NCBI GenBank assembly: GCA_903912795.1
Contig: CAIWIS010000067.1
Span: 1 to 5,113 of the forward strand
Length of the DNA stretch: 5,113 bases
Source: an uncultured Bacteroidales bacterium
Lineage (GTDB): Bacteria; Bacteroidota; Bacteroidia; Bacteroidales; Paludibacteraceae
Direction: 5' to 3'
Shown: in pieces, positions 1-5,113 of the stretch
Position numbering within the stretch: position 1 is the stretch's first letter
Layout of the letters: each line of letters begins with the position of its first letter
Program-made: the position numbers and the translations under genes
The notes under the pieces: generated by a model
Database searches by the model: none
What the model saw: the letters and a program-made list of their open reading frames with translations, nothing else
Told to the model about the DNA's origin: nothing

Positions 1-5
1 ATATC

Positions 6-3000
6 ATGGGATTTAACGACATTCTAAAAAAACTATTCGGAAATAAAGCGCAACGCGACTTAAAGGAAATTGAACCTTATGTGGCTAGTATAAAAGCGGC
101 TTACGAAAATATCAAAAACCTGAGCAATGATGAACTTCGCGCTAAAACAGAAGAGATAAAACTGTTTGTGCAAAATTATGTAGCTGCTGAACGTGCTCGG
201 ATTTTGGAATTAAAAGCATCCATTGAGGATACCGAAATTAATCTACGCGAAAAAATATATACCGAAATTGATAAACTTGAAAAGGAAATTACCGAGAAAT
301 TCGAAAAAGCCCTTGATGAAGTGCTTCCTGAAGCATTTTCGATAGTAAAGGATACTGCTCGCCGATTGACCGAAAACTCCGAAGTGATTGTTACTGCTAA
401 CGATTTTGACCGCGATTTGGCTGCAAAACATGATTTTGTGACCATAGTTGGCGATAAAGCACATTACAAAAACGAGTGGACTGCTGGTGGTAACCTTATT
501 ATATGGGAAATGGTGCATTACGATGTGCAACTTTTTGGTGGTACCGTACTTCACAAAGGAAAAATTGCCGAAATGGGTACTGGTGAAGGAAAAACACTGG
601 TTGCTACACTTTCAGTTTTTCTTAATGCGTTGACTCGTAATGGTGTACACCTTGTTACTGTAAACGATTACCTGTCCAAACGTGACTCCGAATGGATGGG
701 ACCGCTTTATATGTTTCATGGTTTAAGTGTGGATTGTATCGACCGTCATCGCCCTAACTCCGACGAGCGCCGTCAGGCATATTTGGCCGATATTACATTT
801 GGTACAAATAACGAATTTGGTTTTGATTACCTTCGCGATAATATGGCTAATAGTGCTGCCGATTTAGTGCAACGCAAACATAATTATGCTATTGTGGATG
901 AGGTTGACTCGGTATTGATTGACGATGCCCGTACACCGCTTATAATTTCGGGTCCGGTACCTAAAGGCGATGATCAGCTTTTCGAAGAGCTTCGCCCCAA
1001 AGTGGAACGTCTTGTAAATACACAAAAAACATTAGCTACCAAGTATTTGTCTGATGCACGTAGATTGATGGCATCGGCCGATAAAAAAGAGCAGGAAGAA
1101 GGTGCATTGGCACTTTTTCGCTCGTACAAAGGTATGCCTAACAATAAGCCGCTCATTAAATACCTCAGTGAGCAAGGTATGAAAGCCCAATTGCTTAAAA
1201 CGGAAGAGTTTTACATGGCCGAAAACAATCGTAATATGCATGTGGCTACCGATCCACTGTATTTTGTGATCGACGAAAAAAATAAATCTATCGAGTTGAC
1301 TGATAAAGGTATTGACTTGATAACTGACAACTCTGAAGATACAAAATTCTTTGTTTTACCCGATGTAGGTAGCGAAATTGCAGAAATCGAAAAAGATAAA
1401 TCGCTTACGCTCGAAGATAAACAAAACCGCAAGGATGAACTAAATCAGAATTACGCCATAAAATCCGAACGTGTACATACCATTAATCAGTTATTGAAAG
1501 CGTATACGCTTTTCGAAAAAGATGTGGAATATGTAGTGATCGAAAACAAAGTGAAAATTGTGGACGAACAAACGGGTCGTATTATGGAAGGCCGTAGGTA
1601 TTCTGATGGATTACACCAAGCTATTGAGGCAAAAGAAAAAGTAACTGTAGAAGCTGCTACACAAACTTTTGCAACTATTACCTTGCAAAATTATTTCCGT
1701 ATGTACCACAAATTGTCGGGTATGACAGGTACTGCCGAAACGGAAGCTGGCGAGTTATGGGATATCTACAAATTGGATGTGGTGGTAATTCCAACCAACC
1801 GCCCCATTGCTCGTAACGATATGGAAGACCGCGTTTACAAAACAAAACGTGAGAAATATATAGCTGTTATCGAAGAAATTGACCGTTTAGTACAAGCTGG
1901 TCGTCCGGTATTGGTGGGAACTACTTCGGTCGAAATTTCAGAATTACTAAGCCGTATGCTTAGTGGTCGAAAAATTAAACATAATGTACTGAATGCCAAG
2001 TTGCACCAACGCGAAGCGGACATTGTTTCGGAAGCAGGTCGTAGTGGTACGGTGACTATTGCTACCAATATGGCTGGACGTGGTACCGATATTAAACTTA
2101 CACCCGAAGTAAAAGAAGCAGGTGGTTTGGCAATTATTGGTACGGAGCGTCATGAGAGCCGCCGTGTCGATCGTCAGTTACGTGGACGTGCTGGTCGTCA
2201 GGGTGATCCGGGTTCGTCTATTTTCTACGTTTGTTTGGAGGATGATTTAATGCGTCTTTTTGGTTCGGAACGTATTTCGGGCATTATGGATAAACTTGGT
2301 TTCGAAGAAGGGGAGATGATTGAACATTCCATGATTTCGAAATCCATTGAACGGGCACAGAAAAAAGTGGAAGAAAATAACTTCGGAATTCGTAAACGTT
2401 TATTGGAATACGATGATGTTATGAATTCGCAACGCGAAGTGGTTTACAGCAAACGCCGCCATGCTTTGATGGGTGAGCGTATTGGTGTGGATATTACCAA
2501 TATGATTTACGATGTAGCTGAAGTGTTGGTCGAAAATGCCAAAAGCAGCAACGATTTTGAAACGCTGGAAGAAGACTTGTTGAAAGTTTATGCTATGGAA
2601 ACTCCTTTCGATGAAGCTACTTTCTCGTCGACACGTGCAGGTGAGTTAATTCATCAGGTAAACGATGCAGCATTGGCAACATTTAAACGTAAAATGGACA
2701 AACTATCGGCTGTAGCCTATCCTGTTATTAAGCAAGTATACGAAGGGCGTGGTCATCAATACGAAAATATCCTTGTTCCGGTAACGGATGGTAAACGTGT
2801 TTATAATGTTACTGCTCACCTCGAAACGGCTTATAAAAACGAAGCTAAAGAAGTGGTAAAAGCATTCGAAAAACTTACTTTGCTCTATGTTATCGATGAT
2901 GAATGGAAAGAGCACTTACGCCAATTGGATGAATTGCGCCAATCTGTTCAAAATGCAAGTTACGAGCAAAAAGATCCGTTATTGATTTATAAACTTGAAT

Positions 3001-3317
3001 CGTATGGTTTATTCAAGGAAATGATTGATTCCATGAATCGCAAAGTGCTTTCGGTACTTATGCGTGGACAAATTCCAGTGCGTGAACCAGAACAATTGCG
3101 CGAAGCTCGTCCTGAGCAACGTATGGATTTAAGCCGTATGAAAATTCAGAAAGATGAAGTGAATAGCCGAAATAGTTCAGAACAAGATCCTACAAAACAA
3201 GATACACGCGAATTGCAAAAATCGCAACCTATTATTGTTGAGAAAAAAGCTGGTCGCAATGATCCCTGCCCTTGTGGTAGCGGTAAAAAATATAAAAACT
3301 GCCACGGAGCGAATTGA
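6..3317 (+). CDS. secA: Protein translocase subunit SecA (Bacteroidetes-type, complete)
   Basis: This is the ATPase motor that pushes unfolded precursor proteins through the SecYEG channel at the cytoplasmic face of the inner membrane. The 1,103-residue product has all the expected motifs: Walker A GTGEGKT at 191-197, Walker B with D298-E299 in VDEVDS, the preprotein cross-linking region that follows, TGTAETE at 574-580, TNMAGRGTD at 687-695, the second-nucleotide-domain motif QLRGRAGRQGD at 724-734, the LLEYDDVMN scaffold segment near 799-807, and a C-terminal zinc/SecB-binding tail with C1088, C1090, C1099 and H1100. It is about 200 residues longer than E. coli SecA because of extra segments at about 58-107 (charged, coiled-coil-like), 121-167 and 341-405; the NBD2 loop after 696 is instead shorter. 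The start MGFNDILKKLFGNK aligns with the usual SecA N terminus, so the ATG at 6 is accepted although only five upstream bases are visible. No frameshift or missing catalytic residue is seen. Identification is secure. Confidence 0.99.
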   Translation: MGFNDILKKLFGNKAQRDLKEIEPYVASIKAAYENIKNLSNDELRAKTEEIKLFVQNYVAAERARILELKASIEDTEINLREKIYTEIDKLEKEITEKFEKALDEVLPEAFSIVKDTARRLTENSEVIVTANDFDRDLAAKHDFVTIVGDKAHYKNEWTAGGNLIIWEMVHYDVQLFGGTVLHKGKIAEMGTGEGKTLVATLSVFLNALTRNGVHLVTVNDYLSKRDSEWMGPLYMFHGLSVDCIDRHRPNSDERRQAYLADITFGTNNEFGFDYLRDNMANSAADLVQRKHNYAIVDEVDSVLIDDARTPLIISGPVPKGDDQLFEELRPKVERLVNTQKTLATKYLSDARRLMASADKKEQEEGALALFRSYKGMPNNKPLIKYLSEQGMKAQLLKTEEFYMAENNRNMHVATDPLYFVIDEKNKSIELTDKGIDLITDNSEDTKFFVLPDVGSEIAEIEKDKSLTLEDKQNRKDELNQNYAIKSERVHTINQLLKAYTLFEKDVEYVVIENKVKIVDEQTGRIMEGRRYSDGLHQAIEAKEKVTVEAATQTFATITLQNYFRMYHKLSGMTGTAETEAGELWDIYKLDVVVIPTNRPIARNDMEDRVYKTKREKYIAVIEEIDRLVQAGRPVLVGTTSVEISELLSRMLSGRKIKHNVLNAKLHQREADIVSEAGRSGTVTIATNMAGRGTDIKLTPEVKEAGGLAIIGTERHESRRVDRQLRGRAGRQGDPGSSIFYVCLEDDLMRLFGSERISGIMDKLGFEEGEMIEHSMISKSIERAQKKVEENNFGIRKRLLEYDDVMNSQREVVYSKRRHALMGERIGVDITNMIYDVAEVLVENAKSSNDFETLEEDLLKVYAMETPFDEATFSSTRAGELIHQVNDAALATFKRKMDKLSAVAYPVIKQVYEGRGHQYENILVPVTDGKRVYNVTAHLETAYKNEAKEVVKAFEKLTLLYVIDDEWKEHLRQLDELRQSVQNASYEQKDPLLIYKLESYGLFKEMIDSMNRKVLSVLMRGQIPVREPEQLREARPEQRMDLSRMKIQKDEVNSRNSSEQDPTKQDTRELQKSQPIIVEKKAGRNDPCPCGSGKKYKNCHGAN

Positions 3318-3343
3318 TGTGATGATGTGGTGATTTGATGATG
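3315..3343. repeat. TGATG-rich low-complexity tract at the secA stop codon
   Basis: The bases from the secA stop codon onward read as imperfect iterations of TGATG, with TGATGATG occurring at 3320-3327 and again at 3336-3343. The first iteration supplies the TGA stop itself. No protein, RNA or terminator structure is evident. It may be slippage-generated simple sequence or the edge of a dispersed intergenic repeat joined to the element that follows it; which of the two cannot be decided from one copy. Confidence 0.6.
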
Positions 3344-3351
3344 AAAAAATT

Positions 3352-3405
3352 AATAACGGCAAAGCCCTAATAACGCGAAGCGAATAACGGCGAAGCCCTA
3401 ATAAC
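3352..3405. repeat. Tandem AATAAC / mini-hairpin repeat in the secA-lgt spacer
   Basis: Two 23-base copies, 3352-3374 and 3383-3405, differ at a single base and are separated by GCGAAGCG. Read more finely, the stretch is AATAAC followed by a small inverted repeat, three times over, then a final AATAAC: GGC-AAA-GCC at 3358-3366, CGC-GAA-GCG at 3374-3382 and GGC-GAA-GCC at 3389-3397. The last two contain GCGAAGC, a heptamer known in DNA biophysics to fold into an unusually stable mini-hairpin. The stems are too short, and lack a following T run, to be a standard intrinsic terminator. The repeat ends 10 bases before the lgt ATG, so it forms most of the lgt leader. I infer an intergenic repeat family; function unknown. 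Confidence 0.85.
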
Positions 3406-3415
3406 TTCTTTGATT

Positions 3416-4216
3416 ATGAATTTAAATGCAATAACTTGGAACGTTAATCCTGAGCTATTTAGCTTGGGGCCTTTGCATGTACGTTGGTATGGATTAACAT
3501 GGGCATTGGGTATTTGGATAACGCTAATGATTACTCAGCGGATTTTTAAAAATGAAAAATTGCCCGAAGCATGGTTGGATAAATTGTTTATGTATACCGT
3601 AATAGGAACAATTGTTGGAGCACGACTGGGGCACTGTCTCTTTTATGGTTGGGATCATTATTCGGCTAATCCTATCGAAATACTTTATATTTGGCAAGGT
3701 GGCTTAGCAAGTCATGGTGGAGCTATTGGCATTGCAGTTGCTATATTTTTGTTTAATAAAAAAGTATCCAAAAAAGGATATATTTGGGTGTTGGATAGGT
3801 TGTTGGTTGGAGTTACGCTTTGTGCTGCATCTATTCGTTTTGGCAATTTGATGAACTCCGAAATTTATGGAACTGCAACTACCTTACCTTGGGGATTTAA
3901 TTTCCCAGTTGATAGTCAGTGGGATGGAGCTGCTCATCACCCAACGCAGCTATACGAAATGTTGGCTTATATATCGGTTTTCGTTCTTACATCGTGGCTT
4001 TATTGGAAAAAAGATGCCAACAAAATCCCGGGTTTAATCACTGGAGTTTTTTTAGTTGGTATGTTTGGTGCTCGCTTTCTTCTGGAGTTTATCAAGTTAG
4101 ATCAAGAAGCTTTTGAATCGGGAATGTTACTCAATATGGGTCAAATTCTAAGTATTCCGTTTATGGCCTGGGGTGTTTGGTTGCTACTAAATACACGAAA
4201 AACAGTAAAAGCATAG
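3416..4216 (+). CDS. lgt: Phosphatidylglycerol--prolipoprotein diacylglyceryl transferase
   Basis: Lgt transfers diacylglycerol from phosphatidylglycerol to the lipobox cysteine of prolipoproteins in the inner membrane, the first step of lipoprotein maturation after Sec export. The 266-residue product has about seven hydrophobic segments (near 24-40, 57-77, 101-115, 123-140, 182-197, 205-224 and 239-259). Family residues are present: R23-W24-Y25-G26, GARLGH at 68-73, H100 in GGLASHGG, the signature R141-F-G-N144-L-M-N147-S-E149-I-Y-G152, HHPTQLYE at 174-181, and R220 followed by FLLEF. These match the E. coli residues known to matter (Y26, H103, R143, N146, E151, G154, R239). I chose the ATG at 3416; a TTG two codons upstream at 3410 is in frame but less likely. 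No Shine-Dalgarno sequence is visible, as is common in this phylum. The gene follows secA on the same strand with no clear promoter of its own, so shared transcription is plausible. Confidence 0.98.
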   Translation: MNLNAITWNVNPELFSLGPLHVRWYGLTWALGIWITLMITQRIFKNEKLPEAWLDKLFMYTVIGTIVGARLGHCLFYGWDHYSANPIEILYIWQGGLASHGGAIGIAVAIFLFNKKVSKKGYIWVLDRLLVGVTLCAASIRFGNLMNSEIYGTATTLPWGFNFPVDSQWDGAAHHPTQLYEMLAYISVFVLTSWLYWKKDANKIPGLITGVFLVGMFGARFLLEFIKLDQEAFESGMLLNMGQILSIPFMAWGVWLLLNTRKTVKA

Positions 4217-4310
4217 GACTATTTTAAATTGAAAGCTTATTTAATTAGGAATAATTGCTAAAGTTGCTTTTTTACTTTTAGTACAATGGTCACTAAATCA
4301 ATTGTTTGTG

Positions 4311-4336
4311 TTTTAAGAAAAAAGAAAATTGTAAAA
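4311..4336 (+). promoter_or_regulatory. A-tract-rich stretch upstream of the tRNA promoter (possible UP-like element)
   Basis: Three runs of A lie in the 40 bases before the -33 box of the tRNA promoter, in otherwise unassigned AT-rich spacer. Strong stable-RNA promoters often carry such sequence, which contacts the alpha subunit of RNA polymerase. The placement fits, but the whole spacer is AT-rich, so this is a weak inference. Confidence 0.3.
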
Positions 4337-4349
4337 AGTGCAATAATCG

Positions 4350-4380
4350 TTTGTCAATTCAAATAAAAACACTACTTTTG
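4350..4380 (+). promoter_or_regulatory. Bacteroidetes-type promoter for tRNA-fMet
   Basis: A -33 box TTTG at 4350-4353 and a -7 box TACTTTTG at 4373-4380 are separated by 19 bases. This matches the TTTG-(19-21)-TAnnTTTG arrangement recognised by the primary sigma factor of Bacteroidetes. The tRNA starts 14 bases after the -7 box, so transcription should begin at about 4385-4388 with a leader of only a few bases. The exact match of both boxes and spacing, placed directly ahead of a stable RNA gene, makes this a good call, although the start site is not demonstrated. Confidence 0.82.
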
Positions 4381-4394
4381 CAGTCACAAAATAT

Positions 4395-4466
<72 letters not shown>

Positions 4467-4470
4467 CTTT

Positions 4471-4508
4471 AAAAAAAGCTGTTTCTAATTTAGAAACAGC
4501 TTTTTTTT
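4471..4508. terminator. Bidirectional intrinsic terminator between tRNA-fMet and pdxH
   Basis: A perfect inverted repeat pairs 4471-4487 with 4491-4507 around a 3-base loop. Its core is AGCTGTTTCTA with TAGAAACAGCT, and it is flanked by seven A on the left and eight T on the right. On the + strand the T run ends the tRNA transcript four bases after the mature 3' end. On the - strand the A run becomes a T run and would end pdxH, whose stop codon lies 12 bases away. The symmetry and the convergent genes support use from both sides. Confidence 0.93.
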
Positions 4509-4520
4509 ATGCTTTATGTT

Positions 4521-5113
4521 TTAAGGCGCTAAACGCACTATTTCCCAATTCCCATTATTTGTTTTTTTGTAAAACAACCTATCGTGCAGTCGATTCGGGC
4601 GGCCTTGCCAAAACTCAATAGTGTCAGGTTGTATGCAATATCCGCCCCACAGTTCCGGTTTGGGCACGTTTTCGCCATATTGTAGTTTAATAGCTTCGAA
4701 CCGTTTTTCCAGAAATTCCTTACTGGCAATAACCCTGCTTTGGGGCGAAGCATAAGCGCCAATACGGCTGTCGAGCGGTCGGGAATTGAAATAATCCACC
4801 GACACTTCAGCATTCACTTTGAAAGCTTTTCCCGTAATACGCACTTGCCGCTCCAATGTTTCCCACAAAAATAGCACAGCCACCCGATTGTTTTTGGCCA
4901 ATTGTTGCCCTTTGTTGCTTTCGTAATTCGTAAAAAACACCAATCCATGTTCGTCAAACTCTTTCAGTAAAACCACGCGCGAGTGCGGTTGCAGGTTTTC
5001 GTCGACGGTAGATATTACCATGGCGGTTGGTTCGGCTTCGGTGCTTGCAATGGCCTCGTTGAGCCATTTGCCGAACTGTACCATAGCCGATAAATCGGCG
5101 TCACCTTCGTTCA
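4521..5113 (-). CDS. pdxH: Pyridoxamine/pyridoxine 5'-phosphate oxidase, 5' end beyond window
   Basis: PdxH uses FMN and oxygen to oxidise pyridoxamine or pyridoxine 5'-phosphate to pyridoxal 5'-phosphate in the cytoplasm, serving de novo synthesis or salvage of vitamin B6. Counting from the internal Met at 5084, the split-barrel protein shows the FMN-contact segment RVVLLK at 36-41, YESNKG at 54-59, ERQVRITG at 78-85, the substrate-contact stretch SRIGAYASPQS at 106-116, and the family signature IEFWQGRPNRLHDR at 156-169 with R165 and H167. It ends in VRLAP, like E. coli PdxH. The frame stays open upstream of that Met to the window edge (NEGDADLSA), and family members carry about 20-30 residues before the QFxxW motif. 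The Met at 5084 is therefore probably internal and the true start lies outside. About 196 residues are visible, against a usual length near 215. The gene converges on tRNA-fMet across the shared terminator. By eye its GC content is somewhat higher than that of secA and lgt. Confidence 0.97.
   Translation of the reverse strand, partial: NEGDADLSAMVQFGKWLNEAIASTEAEPTAMVISTVDENLQPHSRVVLLKEFDEHGLVFFTNYESNKGQQLAKNNRVAVLFLWETLERQVRITGKAFKVNAEVSVDYFNSRPLDSRIGAYASPQSRVIASKEFLEKRFEAIKLQYGENVPKPELWGGYCIQPDTIEFWQGRPNRLHDRLFYKKTNNGNWEIVRLAP

Noticed and set aside
176..3362. Several antisense open frames of 60-103 codons under secA
   Set aside because: They are low-complexity, Ser/Phe/Ile-rich shadows of a strongly conserved gene, with no recognisable motif.
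3352..3405. CRISPR-like array
   Set aside because: There are only two copies with an 8-base spacer that is itself part of the repeat pattern, and no cas gene is present.
3410..3415. TTG at 3410 as the lgt start codon
   Set aside because: It adds only two residues (Met-Ile) before an ATG that already gives a family-typical N terminus, and no ribosome binding site favours it.
4224..4244. TTAAAT / ATTTAA inverted repeat after lgt as a terminator
   Set aside because: The stem is six A-T pairs with no GC and no following T run. I see no convincing intrinsic terminator for lgt.
4273..4280. TACTTTTA as a second promoter -7 box
   Set aside because: It lacks the final G of TAnnTTTG, and no TTTG lies 19-21 bases upstream.
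5082..5084. ATG at 5084 as the pdxH start
   Set aside because: The frame is open to the window edge and PdxH proteins have additional N-terminal residues before the QFxxW segment, so the start is probably outside.

Overview
The window looks like ordinary core-genome chromosome of a member of the Bacteroidetes (Bacteroidota). The evidence is a SecA of about 1,100 residues with the extra segments seen in that phylum, a promoter of the TTTG / TAnnTTTG type ahead of the tRNA, no Shine-Dalgarno sequence ahead of lgt, and a tRNA gene without an encoded CCA end. The genus cannot be fixed from this sequence.

Layout: (1) 6-3317, +, secA, complete, the ATPase motor of the Sec export channel. (2) 3318-3415, a short spacer made almost entirely of low-complexity and repeat DNA: a TGATG-rich tract that begins on the secA stop codon, then AATAAC-punctuated units each holding a tiny GNA-loop-like hairpin, ending 10 bases before the lgt ATG. 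(3) 3416-4216, +, lgt, complete, prolipoprotein diacylglyceryl transferase. (4) 4217-4349, AT-rich spacer with no gene seen. (5) 4350-4508, +, a compact self-contained transcription unit: Bacteroidetes-type promoter, initiator tRNA-fMet(CAU), and a strong hairpin terminator. (6) 4521-5113, -, pdxH, convergent with the tRNA and cut at its 5' end by the window edge.

How the genes fit together: SecA drives precursor proteins, including prolipoproteins, through SecYEG; Lgt then attaches diacylglycerol to the lipobox cysteine of translocated prolipoproteins. Their adjacency on the same strand, with no recognisable promoter or intrinsic terminator between them, is consistent with co-expression, but this is inference. 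The tRNA and pdxH are unrelated housekeeping functions. The terminator between them is symmetrical and probably stops transcription from both sides.

I found no evidence for a new defence, mobile or biosynthetic system here. The least explained element is the hairpin repeat in the secA-lgt spacer.
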